Source: Funneliformis mosseae (lineage: Eukaryota; Glomeromycota; Glomeromycetes; Glomerales; Glomeraceae). Taken from it: a stretch of DNA of 19,569 nucleotides. The position numbers and the translations under genes are program-made. The DNA lies in the NCBI GenBank assembly GCA_910592005.1, contig CAJVPP010001504.1:1-19569 (forward strand). The letters run 5' to 3'. This document shows positions 9,857-19,569 of the stretch, piece after piece. How positions within the stretch are numbered: position 1 is the first letter of the stretch; each line of letters begins with the position of its first letter. Below the pieces are notes generated by a model. The model ran no database searches, had not been told where the DNA came from, and saw nothing but the letters and a program-made list of their open reading frames with translations.

Positions 9857-10999
9857 TCGTATTATCAATAAAGTTTCAACAAATTTAAATACTATATTCC
9901 TATCTGTTGGCTGTATCAGAATTTTAATTGTACGCAAATTATAGAATGATGTATCTCATCCATATCTTGAATGAAGATATTTAGATGCATCTCAGTTCTG
10001 GCAATTTGGATCCTAATAATACCAAAATCATCTTTGTTGGACTTGCATCCTTTGTGAACCTAATACATTCCATCATTTATCTCTCTTCAAGTTTTTACTT
10101 TATCATTTTCCTTTTTTTGTTCATCACAAATGATATGGGAACTTTCACCATAAATTAATTCATATGACCTATTATTATAACTAGCGATGAATATAACATC
10201 TGGTCATTTTCCAACTCCTCTTCGATCTTTGCTGGCTATACTTTAACGCTTGGCTGTGGAAATATAACCAGATTTTCCAATTGGAAGATCTTTTAATGAT
10301 GTTTTAATCATCAGAACTATTACATCAGTTATATATGTCCTTTCACTTTGTGACTTAACCAGCTTTAAAATGAAGGTAGGATTTTTTCAAATATCTCTCC
10401 TATAAAGAATAATGTTAGACGTGTTACCAAAGGTAACTTGGAAAATGATAAATATGATTGTTAAGACTTTTATTACTGAAATACTCATAAGATATTGAGT
10501 ATACCTAATGTGACTTTTGCTAGTTTTTTGTTAGATTCTTTTCAACTTTATCATGTAAAAGTCTATTATTTGAGATATTTGTAATACTGTCTATGAAATT
10601 CAAAATGAAGGAATCGCAATTATTTTTGGTAAGGTCTGGAATAATTACTTTCATACACTTCGCCAGATCCTATAGGATCACAATATTAATATAATACTTT
10701 TTGCCAAAAGTGAACTATGGCAATACAAAACACTATTTACTAAATTACTCACCATAAAAAAGTTATATGCATCTATTTCTAAAGTTCTCACCATTCTGAA
10801 TCTGCACAAATCACTTGACTAGCAAGTAAAACGTATTATAATAAGTCTGAAACACTTTTCTTCTTTAAATATTTATAGAAGTGGTAGGCATGCAGAGCCT
10901 TACTATTTTTAAGATTAGTTTTCAACACACGCAAGTTCGTCTCAATTTCGTTTTTAGTGAGCGGTTCTTCTGTTTTAATTCTTTAATATTCTGAAGACT

Positions 11000-11345
11000 A
11001 CTTACACCTTCGTATATATTATTAAACTAGTGCAGAAGCCTTATATTAGTACTAATATAGTTAATCTTTTGATATTAGAATCATATGCGCACATCTATCA
11101 AACATATTCCAAGTAAATCATTAACTATATGTGGCCTGCATACAATTGACAATATATATGAATGCTATATTTTTTTTCTTCATAAACTATAACTAAGATC
11201 TACCCCCGTGTGTCTAAGAAATTAATGTGTCTGATTAAACCTGTGTCTACATAACTATGGGTATTCATTTAATCTAATTATAAAAATATCATTCTGCACA
11301 ATCATTATTTGAGGTTATAAATCTGATAAATAATATTAGTAATAT
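11000..11345. other. Uninterpreted segment inside the 9639-11574 gene remnant
   Basis: All six frames are rich in stops. It separates two coding-like parts of the same minus-strand gene, so it may be one or more introns or an old insertion. No clear repeat boundaries were seen. Confidence 0.4.
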
Positions 11346-11574
11346 TCACTACCTTCAAGGGAATATCAACGAGTTTTAGATATTTTTCTGAAGTTTGATC
11401 GTAATTCTTTTTCACTACTAAAATTGCTTGATGAATTATTTCTCTTAACTTATCTTTTAAATATCACGTATCATCTTCTATTAGTTAAAAAATAACAGAA
11501 AATGCGGTAATATAATTAGAAGGTAAATCAAGTAAAAAATTATAAATATTTTCATATAATATAGAAGAAGACAT

Positions 11575-12144
11575 ATATAGTATTAGAATTTTACTAAAAA
11601 AATAATAAGCAAAAAATAACTTGAATTTAATACATCTGCCTTTTTAAATCTCTGATGACTTCTCTATTCATATTCTCTTTAACTTGCATTTATGTTGGGG
11701 AAAGAAATAGGAGAAATATGTGAGGCATACTTTACGTCAAAAATTTTGTGTTAGAGAATAAAGGTATATAAAATGTGCATTAAAGATCTCGATATTTTCA
11801 AAAGCGTTAAGGATAATGCATATACATACTTTTTTCTTTATTTCACTTGCCTAACTGCTCAGTAATGAAGGCCTAGTAGCATTATACAAATACACTCTAG
11901 TCGAAATCTAATAGGAATAGCCTCTAATATTGGAAGAAATAAACTCATAAATAAATGCTATTTAGATAGATAGGAAAAATTCAAAATATCTTGAAAATCA
12001 ATTTCTTATGTGTGAAAATTAATTTGTCACACAAGCAGTCATACAGAATTACAGATGATTTGTAAAGTATTACCTATTACATCATATATACTTTAATGAG
12101 GATTACAAATATGTTTATTGTATCATGCATACAATTGTATTTTA
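11575..12144. other. Intergenic, nothing recognised
   Basis: AT-rich sequence without a supported coding frame. It is the upstream region of the minus-strand gene at 11574 and the downstream region of the one ending at 12145. A minus-strand CAATAAAC at 12113-12120 may be a poly(A) signal for the latter. Confidence 0.45.
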
Positions 12145-13901
12145 TTAAGATATTATTTAGGATCTGGGTCAAGGACTGATCTGGAAAATTCGATGTACTA
12201 ACTCATAATTATCATCCAAATCTAAAAAATTTATGATAATATCTTTTTTCTCGTAAATATAATATATGTATTTTAATGGTAAATCGCATATAGGTTTTTT
12301 CATTCCTGATAATTTATTCTTATATATCTCGTATATTAAAATTCTGATAAAGAATGCATAATTATATTTTTTTTTATGAATGCTACTATAATATTTAGGA
12401 TTCTGTGATTATTTTAATATGTCAAGCCAATATACACCTCTAACAACCATATAGCCTTGCTGATATAATAATTTCTTAATAAGTATGTATGTTACAAAAG
12501 CTAATCATCCTCATAATTAGACTAATTTCTCATATGTCTAAATAGTAGCAAAATAAATGTTATGCTGATTTTCTTCATAAAGTTGGCCAAATATCACATA
12601 TTTAGGTTCTATTAGTTTTCTATTAATAAAATAAAATGTTTTATTAGGAGAAACTATACCTAAAAACTTCATATTGTCAGGAGTACCATCATTTCTCACT
12701 ATTTTCCAAATTCGTTTTGCTAAAGATTAGGTCTTTTCTTGTAATTTCTGTAAGCTCATTGGATAACTGTTACATAGAAATTTTCAAACTAATAATTATA
12801 GTATTTTGCAATCAAGAATTCTCAAGACTGCTTCATAGATAGTTTACTAAAATAATTATACAATATATTGGAAGATCTATCCTAGAATAGGTAAATCAGG
12901 TTTTTTATCCTGTAGATGGTACATTCACTAGATGATCATCCAGATTATATCAATATAATGTAAAAAATAAATTATATTTCAGTTAAAAATAATAGATTAT
13001 AATTAAAATATTTTTCAGAATCAGCTAATAAAACTGATTAAACAATCGTGACTTTTATCACATCTTCCAATCTAAGCACAATACCTTTTGGCTGATTGAA
13101 ATAGTTTAAGTTATTTTGTTTTGCATATATAGATGAGATAAATATTTCACTAGAAGTTGGTGAAATCATTTCTTGGTTATCAGAGGTAATAGGAGAACTT
13201 ATCATAGTATTTTTTACTATAGTTGCAGATTTGGCCTTGAAGCAAAAGTAATTCTAATGATTTTTCATCAAATCTTTAGACTCAACTTCATAGGCCCATC
13301 TTTCTCAGCCACTATAATATTCCTTTCTAGGCTCTACTTTAGTAATCTTCACCAATTTCTAGTATTTAAAGCAGATAGTCATCTGATTTTTATGGATACT
13401 AGGTCTATGATATTCAAAAGGAGTACTATATAAATTACTATTAACATAGTATATTGTGGATTTTACTTGCTCAAAAGAAGCGAAGAGATAATACACATGA
13501 TATAAATTATATTTTTACTTAGAAAGTAGTTCTTGCAGAGAACATCTTACATGATTAGCCTATTGCTGAAGAGTTTCATGAAATCTAATAATAGATAAAT
13601 AATCATATTGTTTTTCTATTTCAACCAATTTTTCATACTGATAGTTATCAGTTTGAGGTCAATAGTTAAAAATATGTTCCATATCATATCTAGGACAGAG
13701 ATTGATAGGTTTAGATACAATTTTATTATAAACCCTATCTATAATGATTTTAACTATATCACTCAATTTCAGAGTTTATGGTATTTTTAACGAATTCTGA
13801 CAATTATTTAGCAACTTATACTAGATAATATCACCATTCAAATTTATACAAATTTACTGATTAGTGATTAATTAGTTTGTAGCCTATTTGTGAGACTACA
13901 T
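12145..13901 (-). pseudogene. Unrecognised gene remnant with long stop-punctuated frame
   Basis: From 13772 to 13040 one minus-strand frame runs about 244 codons with only six stops (three TAG, two TGA, one TAA), where about 20 would be expected by chance at this composition. The stops sit in Gln/Trp-like contexts (LQQ-stop-ANH, YSG-stop-ERW). The frame can be followed upstream to an ATG at 13901 (M-stop-SHK) but is stop-rich there. Readable text includes YEKLVEIEKQYDYLSII, YSTPFEYHRPSIHKNQ and NQPKGIVLRLEDVIKV. After an unclear join near 12760-12950, a second frame from ATG 12759 (MSLQKLQEKT) reads IWKIVRNDGTPDNMKFLGIV, KTFYFINRKLIEPKYVIFG and HKKKYNYAFFIRILIYEIY, to TAA 12145-12147. Whether these are one gene or two is open. 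I do not recognise the family, and no catalytic motif is evident. Confidence 0.55.
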
Positions 13902-14408
13902 GTTAGTAAATCCAAAATTCATTTTTTTTATTTAATTACAAGCATATCGAGATTTATATAGAGTTATTTCTAGCTGGCTATGCTAATTTTATATTTACAT
14001 ACATATGTATAGCGCCTTCAGTTAAATTGGTTTGTGACATAATATACTGTATATCGTATTACATGAGATCTCCCCTAGTTTCAGTTTTTCGATAGTTCTA
14101 GGAGTGTTTCAGGTGCTAGCAAATTTCTATAAATCACAAGATGATCAACCAATCAGATTTCACCGCTCCTTGATCTATTAACATGATAGCTAAGCCACTA
14201 GGAATAAAATTTTTTCATTAGTATAGAATAGCGAATAGTTTAGTAAATTTTATATTTCATAGCGTATCATGTAAAATATGAAAACAAATAAATATATCAT
14301 TTGTAAAAATACAAAACATGTTTAAAAAACTCAAAGTAAAATCTTTATTGTATTTTTGTAAAGTAATATATAAGAAAAAGCTCAGCCGGCTAAGTAAAAA
14401 AAATGAAA
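13902..14408. other. Intergenic or promoter region with a CCAAT-containing repeat
   Basis: No supported gene. Positions 14141-14215 carry a comparatively GC-rich block with gatcaaccaatcagattt and caccgctccttgatc, followed by aagccactaggaat. I recall similar blocks as dispersed sequence in Rhizophagus genomes, but this is not verified. A CCAAT box here would suit a promoter for the minus-strand gene starting about 13901. T-rich sequence on the minus strand at 14257-14408 gives hydrophobic frames that look compositional. Confidence 0.4.
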
Positions 14409-15328
14409 CTAATAAAAGATATTGGAGTAGATCACGTTTAAAGGAAGGAATAAAGCACAAAATGAAATAATATCATACTTTCCGCCAGCCTCTAGACCGT
14501 AAAAGGCAGTTCCTTCTCAATATCTCATATTATTTTTATGATTATTATTTGCACTACTCACATTACTATTATTATTATTATTTATACTACTAGCAACTTC
14601 TTTACTTTCTACTTATCTTATAATTGACATTATGATACTAAATTTTGGATTCCCTCTACAATAATAAAATTTTTTACAATACTCTTTCCAATCTTTTCTC
14701 TAGTATAATGACAAATTTCACGTCTAACAGTTTCAAACGCATAGTCATTAGTGTCTTCCACTTCTTTATTTATGTCAAAAACTCTTTTAAAACAGTTTCT
14801 ATTTTCATCAAGAGATGAATCTGATGATGAGCTTCCGCGTGATCGATTCAAAGCCTCAGATTGGTTTTTATTTAACTGATCAAATTTGACCTGAAGCCTT
14901 TGAGCAATTGCATAACATTAGATTATTTCATTTCAAAAAGCTTCAATAGAGGTATTGATTGAAATAAATTCAGTTGAAATGTTATCAAAATTATTACAAC
15001 AGTCTTCTTCAATATCATTGATCATTGATAAAATTTTTTATGCCCCAGAAAAGTAGCAAACATCACGTGAATTGATTTTAGTAATTTCTTTGGTAAATTT
15101 CTTATTAAATTCATTGTTATTTCTCATAAGCTTTGCAGTGAAAGTAGAATTAATTTTGGAAATATGTGCAGAAACTTCGTTGGTGATTTTAGAATTAATT
15201 TCCATGGTAAATTTACTGAAGATATTTTTAATTTTCAGTGTATTATTTTTTGTATCAAGATCATTGTCAATTCTAGTAACACATGCAGAAAATTCATCAG
15301 AAATTTTTTGTTTGAAATTTGATCACAT
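14409..15328 (-). pseudogene. Coiled-coil gene remnant with degenerate internal repeats and Asn run
   Basis: The minus-strand frame from ATG 15328 (M-stop-SNFKQKISDEF) runs 233 codons to TAA 14630-14632 with only four internal stops (TGA twice, TAA twice). The N-terminal half has loosely repeated units of the form KFT.EI.KIN (KFTMEINSKITNEV, ISKINSTFTAKL, KKFTKEITKINS), suggesting an extended coiled coil. A Ser-rich segment (SRGSSSSDSSLDEN) and a helical part (YAFETVRREICHYTREKIG) follow. After a frameshift near 14610 coding-like text continues with an Asn run encoded by (AAT)n and then YGLEAGGKYDIISFCALFLP, to TAG 14409-14411. No family was recognised. The antisense frame over 15072-15494 is mostly a mirror of this one. 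Confidence 0.55.
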
Positions 15329-16412
15329 GGTGATAATTCTTACGAATATCGCTGGACTAACGAACAAAAAAATAGTGGTTAAAACTAAAAATGGTATGCT
15401 TTCAGAAGAGTTAAGCAATGACAAACTAGACATAATTAGGCGTAGTAATTTTATTAAGATCTTATTGGTGAATCAAGTTTTTTTTAGATATTAACAATTG
15501 ACTTTTTTTAATATGCAATATCTTGAGTAAATATGCTGAGAAAAGGGTTTATTTTATACTATATGCTTACTACACATGAAAAGAGAATTTAACCTGATTT
15601 AATAAAAATTACATTACTTTATTATGTGTATTTATCATAACAAATTTTTCATAATTATAATGATCTAGATCCCGTCTAATAATAACAGATTTTTCTCCCT
15701 GAATTTGAGACATATTTAACAATAGTACTTAAAATAAAATCTGACAAATTACGTTTTTATAACAACTTAATATAATACTAATGGAGCAATATCGTGTCTC
15801 AAATTTTCTATTTCTTTTAAGATCTCTTGCAAAACAGAAGATCACATATGGAGCATCTTTGTTTTAGTTTAACTCCTATTTTAATTGTAATCACAAAAAA
15901 GGAATATAAAATGGAGTAGATCGAGATCTATAGATGATGAATCGCATATGTATTCACTAATTCCTATTCAAAAATGGATTAATATGCTATTAACTATACA
16001 TGTAATTTGAATGCGCTAAATGTCAGTAGGATAATAAAAAGTTACCGTTTATTCAAGAATCTGTAAATCATAAATTCTAATCAGCTCTATTTCATTTTTG
16101 ATTCTTTTTAATGTCATCCTGTCTTACAATCTACAAAATGTAAATCAGGATGTGTTTTTTTTATTAGTAATTCAGAATTGTGTAATGAATGAGATAGAAC
16201 ATACCAGAACTCTATAAGTATAGTAACGCAAAATATTGCTCTTAGTTGAAGTTATTAATAGATCCTCTACCTTAGTGTCTTTGGCAAAAATAACGACTGT
16301 AAATGCCAGTGACGTATTACTGCATGTTATTTAAACTACCATATGATTTGGATGAACTGAGTTCGCTGAAATTTTACCAAGAAAATTTTATGTGACTTTG
16401 AGAGAACATCTT
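15329..16412. other. Intergenic, nothing firmly recognised
   Basis: No supported gene on either strand. A short plus-strand stretch (about 15345-15440: GLTNKKIVVKTKNGMLSEE) reads protein-like but lacks a start and context. The minus strand immediately left of 16413 may hold a little more of the next gene (KMFSQSHIKFSW, to TAA 16374). The rest is AT-rich and stop-filled in all frames. Confidence 0.4.
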
Positions 16413-19400
16413 TTAGAAAATGATTATTTGTTCATGCATTTCAGAATCTTTATTTTCAGCATCATTAAGCAGATCCATTACTCTTTCTGTAGTTGTCACT
16501 TAATGTAATATCGCAACTGATCCACGGTTTAACTATCCTTTTTTACCTTTTTCCATTTGAATGATAAAATCAGTTATGTGATTATCTATTTTATTTCTAT
16601 AATATTCTGCTTCAGAGAAGAGTCCATCTTGACTGAATACATCACGAAATGCCTTCATACTAAAGAGTTCTCTCATTAGGGAGTGATATACTTTTTCTCT
16701 TGAATCATCATATTGGTTTTTGAGCTTAATCAAAAGATTAATAAAGTTATCAACCCAAGGCATACTTTTTTAATCATATGATAATACTTTGTGAATTTCA
16801 TTGACTATTAGACCTTGACGTACAAGTTTTTGTAATTCTGTATCTGTTACTATAAGGCTTCTAGACTGGATCTCATTAGCTGTTAGTGTAGTTAAATATG
16901 TCTTTTATTCTTTTTACAAATTATAATCTGTGTTGTATATAGATAAGCGGGTGAATTCAAAATTTCAAAGAAGATAGATCAGAACATGTTTGTAAAATTA
17001 CTGCAGAGAAGTATATGATGTACTTACTGCGCATGATATATTCTTGGCTAAGTCACCACATAATTCAAAAAAAAGAAACGAAGTTCTTCCTCTATGCTAT
17101 GATAAATTTATTGCTTAAAGTGAAACAAGTAAGACAATATTTTGTTTCATATTATTCGTTATATAATTCATAATTCTCATATTTTCCATCACAAATAGGA
17201 TATGATGAGCTCTATGGTTGAGGTGATATAAAATTATAATTATCAATCCCTCTAAAACTATTTCAGAATTTTAAGTATGGGAAGTGCTCTAAGATGGACT
17301 TGATAATTAATTTTAAATCAGGTTTAGCTTTGAAGGTGATAGGCTTGAAATCAAAGACTTGAGATTTTTCTGATATACTTATCACGACTTCTAATAATTG
17401 TCATAGTTTATTTTCAGTTTCTTTTTTATATCTTTTGTATAAATTGAAATGAATCTTATCTGTCAAAATGCTTGGTAAACTAATTAATTTGGCATGCTAA
17501 TCCAGATATTTGGAGGTTAATATTTTATCAGACTTGGTCATTCCCTTTTATGTAATTGCAAACAATTTAAATCCTTTTTTTCTCATCAATTTGAAAAAAG
17601 ATTAAAAATTTCAGATAGAAAGCTATCTAATATTTCTTATTATACTTCCAAAAAAATAGATCATCTCTTGCACTTATAGAACAGGAGGACTATGCAATTA
17701 TTTTAATTTTATGCTATTCATACTTAATAAAGTAAGATCTGACTTTATACCTACCTTTTATTTCTTCATCATCATGATCTAATTTGCATAATGGACAAAT
17801 GGACTTTCTCAAGACCTCACATGATGTCTCATCAGTAATCCCATAATAATTGAAATTTTCACTATTATATTTTCTAAATAAACTTGAATATTGATCCAAT
17901 ATCTTGTTGTGAAATTGGCTCAGTCATAAGTTGGCTTAGATTGGGCTTGTACATTAGTCTAATTAGTTTTTGAAATCTGAGATGTAGGTGAAGTGCTTTT
18001 CTTGACATCTGGTGATTTTTTTGATTTAGACTTATTTGATTCAGCCAGTAGATCACGTGTATATGAGCAATTATTTACGCTGATCACTTTTTGACATTCT
18101 GCAATGTAAAGGTTTATTATATTTTAAATTTATGCATCCATTAAACTTCTAATAGCATCAATATTATATGTAACTAACCTGATTTTATCTATTCCTATTT
18201 CTTTAAACAGGATATAAATATTTTTAGCTTTTTGAGTCATCTTGCGTAAATTCTCTCTCTTCTTATCTAAAAGGTAGGGCTCCATTTCATTATAAATCTG
18301 CGTTTTTGCCATTTGATCACTAATATTATTTTCTAAAGCAATAATTATGACTTTTTTTTCAAATTCCTCACTATAGTAATACCAACATAACTTTTCTTTC
18401 TGACCAGTTTTTTCAACCTTATCAAATAAGTGAGTTAAATGAAGTATAGAACCTGAAACTAAATCAAAATTGACTGGAATTTGTTTACTAGATGCAGTAG
18501 AATTCGGTAAGGATTCATGGCTTCTAATAAATTCAAGTAATTCATATACTAAACCTCTTTCTACTTTTTGTTTATAGGAAACTTTCCCTCCTTACTATAT
18601 TCAAAGCTAGGTAAAACAACATATGATTCAGATAATAGACTGGTAAGATAAACATTTTGTCTATTTTTTTTGTTTAAGAAAATGACAGAATCCTGAAAAT
18701 CAATACTAGAGATATTAGCTATAAGTGACTTTAAATTCAAATTCTTCTTTCAAAAATCACCTTCTCAAAGCTTTTTCTCCTGCTTCCTTTGTCTTATTTC
18801 CTCACTAATCCTTTTCTTATATTCTTCATCTAAGAAAGCATCCATTTCTCTGTTCTCTAATGATCTCCTTGATCTGGTAGCAAAACTACCTCTTCGATCT
18901 GTGAGGTGAGAGTCAATCCATTCTGATTACACAGCCTTAGATCTCACATCTCTGATAAATTTAACTAACTATGAACTTCATGAATAGGCAGAGGCTTACA
19001 CTATTTGGGCTGAGCTATAATTGAGTCAGATACTTTAACAGATTCTTTGAGAATAAAATCATCTGTTACCTTATTTGATACTAATTGCTCTGCAACCACC
19101 TCAGGTACCTCTTCCATTGACTTGGTATTGACATCATTTTACTGGTCTATTACAGAGTCAGATTCATCAACGGCTGATATTTCTGCTATCGTTTTCTATC
19201 ATTCAGTGACTATCCATCTACTACTGAGAATCCCTATTCTAATATCAAGAGTCTGGCCTCAAGTTCTGTATTTTTTAGTTCTAATTCCTCGACTCTAGCA
19301 TCATGCTTAGCATTTTCATTCATAACCTTTTTAGAAGCTTGACATTCCTAGCCTCAATCTCAACTTTCTTAGTCTCAAGCTTTGTGTTTTTAGTCTCAAG

Positions 19401-19442
19401 CTCGCTAATGCGTTGTCTCAATAATTCAAGCTCTATTGACAT
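16413..19442 (-). pseudogene. Long gene remnant: N-terminal coiled coil, Arg-rich block, Cys-rich modules
   Basis: ATG 19442 begins a heptad-like coiled coil (MSIELELLRQRISELETKN). After frameshifts comes a well-preserved block SEWIDSHLTDRRGSFATRSR (about 18924-18862), then REMDAFLDEEYKKRISEEI. The next good part is 18590-18130, a 154-codon open stretch (GLVYELLEFIRSHESLPN, EKLCWYYYSEEFEKKV, MAKTQIYNEMEPYLLDKK). Cys-rich modules follow: CPLCKLDHDDEE at about 17797-17765, and SYPIC near 17190-17205, where the Tyr codon TAT stands for a likely Cys, then YCLTC. After 17560-17100 (LPSILTDKIHFNLYKRYKK, LEHFPYLKF) the C-terminal part reads TDTELQKLVRQGLIVNEIHK and MPWVDNFINLLIKLKNQYDD, and fades near 16413. 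Stops lie in Gln/Trp contexts, for example KAV-stop-SEWID (18927-18929) and DA-stop-I-stop-NII (18124-18132). I recall an uncharacterised Rhizophagus family of this layout. A nucleic-acid-binding role is only inferred. Confidence 0.7.
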
Positions 19443-19495
19443 GATCTATAAAATTATATACTCTACATAAGCATTCAAAATAAAAAAATCACATA

Positions 19496-19569
19496 CAGTC
19501 AACTCTTGTTATAGCGAACTCTTGTTATAACGAATTTTTTGAACAAATATAATAAAAATACTCTTGTTA
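19496..19569. mobile_element. Left terminal inverted repeat of a pogo/Tigger-like DNA transposon, cut by window end
   Basis: A TA dinucleotide (19494-19495) is followed by CAGTCAACTCTTGTTATAGC, and the word aactcttgttata.cgaa occurs twice in tandem (19501-19518 and 19517-19534). A further ctcttgtta lies at the window edge. TA target sites, CAG starts and CTC.TGTTATAACGAA words are characteristic of pogo/Tigger-type Tc1/mariner elements. Only the end is in the window, so neither transposase nor the other repeat can be seen. It lies about 50 bp upstream of the minus-strand ATG at 19442. Confidence 0.65.

Larger units (their letters stand above)
9639..11574 (-). pseudogene. Unknown Glomeromycotina-type gene remnant with basic C-terminal tail
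   Basis: The start is ATG 11574 (MSSSILYENIYNFLLDLPS). Coding-like text runs to about 11345, is unclear for ~350 bp, and resumes at 10997-10800 (PLTKNEIETNLRVLKTNLK, YHFYKYLKKK, ASQVICAD). After another unclear ~120 bp, with possible GT-AG introns, it continues at 10660 (MKVIIPDLTKNN) through LNNHIYHFPS, GNTSNIILYRRD and LVKSQSERTYITDVI to a block PDVIFIASYNNRSYELIYGE (10229-10170), then NDGMY and GIIRIQIA. After a frameshift near 9951, FKFVETLLIIR leads to a clear 62-bp intron and a last exon ending MKKRKSIKFEKK and TAA 9639-9641. The PD...E block recalls PD-(D/E)XK nucleases, but this is only inference. I recall similar uncharacterised proteins in Rhizophagus. At least four frameshifts and many stops make it a pseudogene. 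Confidence 0.65.

Noticed and set aside
10670..10794. Separate gene start at ATG 10794 with an 83-bp GT-AG intron (10670-10752) joining in frame to MKVIIPD
   Set aside because: The splice works on paper, but protein-like sequence (YLKKK, ASQVICAD) continues from upstream through this point in another frame, so the ATG is more likely internal to the longer 9639-11574 gene.
13173..13433. 86-codon + strand ORF
   Set aside because: Antisense shadow of the stop-punctuated minus-strand frame, whose composition is far more protein-like.
14257..14460. Minus-strand hydrophobic ORF suggesting a membrane protein
   Set aside because: Hydrophobic residues follow directly from T-rich sequence, and no topology or conservation argument supports it.
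15072..15494. 140-codon + strand ORF
   Set aside because: Mostly Leu/Ile/Phe-rich mirror of the minus-strand coiled-coil frame. Only its last ~35 codons look protein-like, without supporting context.
19047..19298. 83-codon + strand ORF
   Set aside because: Antisense to the N-terminal part of the 16413-19442 gene remnant, which reads as acidic, coiled-coil-type protein.
1..19442. Reassigned genetic code (TAA/TAG as Gln, TGA as Trp)
   Set aside because: Stops do sit in Gln and Trp contexts, but frameshifts, a lost protease Asp and lost zinc ligands show real decay. C-to-T and G-to-A changes can create stops by a single step only from CAA, CAG, CGA and TGG, so the pattern is expected from transition mutation. 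TAG also appears where Trp is expected (4570, 8580), which no single reassignment explains.
1..19569. tRNA, rRNA, CRISPR arrays or bacterial operon signals
   Set aside because: None seen. Introns, LTR element type and composition indicate fungal nuclear DNA.

Overview
The window looks like repeat-rich nuclear DNA from an arbuscular mycorrhizal fungus, most likely Rhizophagus or a close Glomeromycotina relative. It is strongly AT-rich, has short GT-AG introns, and carries a Ty3/Gypsy element plus several uncharacterised protein types that I recall as abundant in Rhizophagus. That placement rests on recollection and composition, not on a search. I see no intact protein-coding gene. Every coding trace is broken by in-frame stops and, in most cases, frameshifts.

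Positions 1-7103 (+ strand) hold a nearly full-length but dead Ty3/Gypsy LTR retrotransposon: the end of the 5' LTR (1-128), a gag-like frame with zinc knuckle, an aspartic protease, reverse transcriptase, RNase H and integrase, a third small ORF after pol (6128-6603), a short purine tract and a 3' LTR (6601-7103). A ~137-bp non-autonomous insertion sits inside the RT frame (about 3360-3496). The right edge of the element abuts a minus-strand coiled-coil reading frame, so the element may have landed in that gene.

Positions 7104-19442 hold five minus-strand gene remnants: a Myb/SANT-like (trihelix-type) plus coiled-coil gene (7104-8955), a gene with a possible nuclease-like fold and basic tail (9639-11574), an unrecognised gene (12145-13901), a coiled-coil gene with degenerate internal repeats and an Asn run (14409-15328), and a long gene with an N-terminal coiled coil, an Arg-rich block and Cys-rich modules (16413-19442). 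The window ends in what looks like the terminal inverted repeat of a pogo/Tigger-like DNA transposon (19496-19569).

The most interesting signal is how the genes are broken. In the retrotransposon, deviations from textbook motifs (zinc knuckle, retropepsin DSG, RT core, integrase HHCC and GLVERF) are almost all G:C-to-A:T transitions. Stops fall where Gln (CAA/CAG) or Trp (TGG) is expected. The two LTR copies differ by 14 transitions and 2 transversions over about 128 bp. The host-like genes show the same kind of stop replacement. This suggests RIP-like or methylation/deamination-driven hypermutation acting on the locus. The dinucleotide contexts are mixed, so it is not classical CpA-specific RIP. 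Splice sites and a poly(A) signal remain recognisable.
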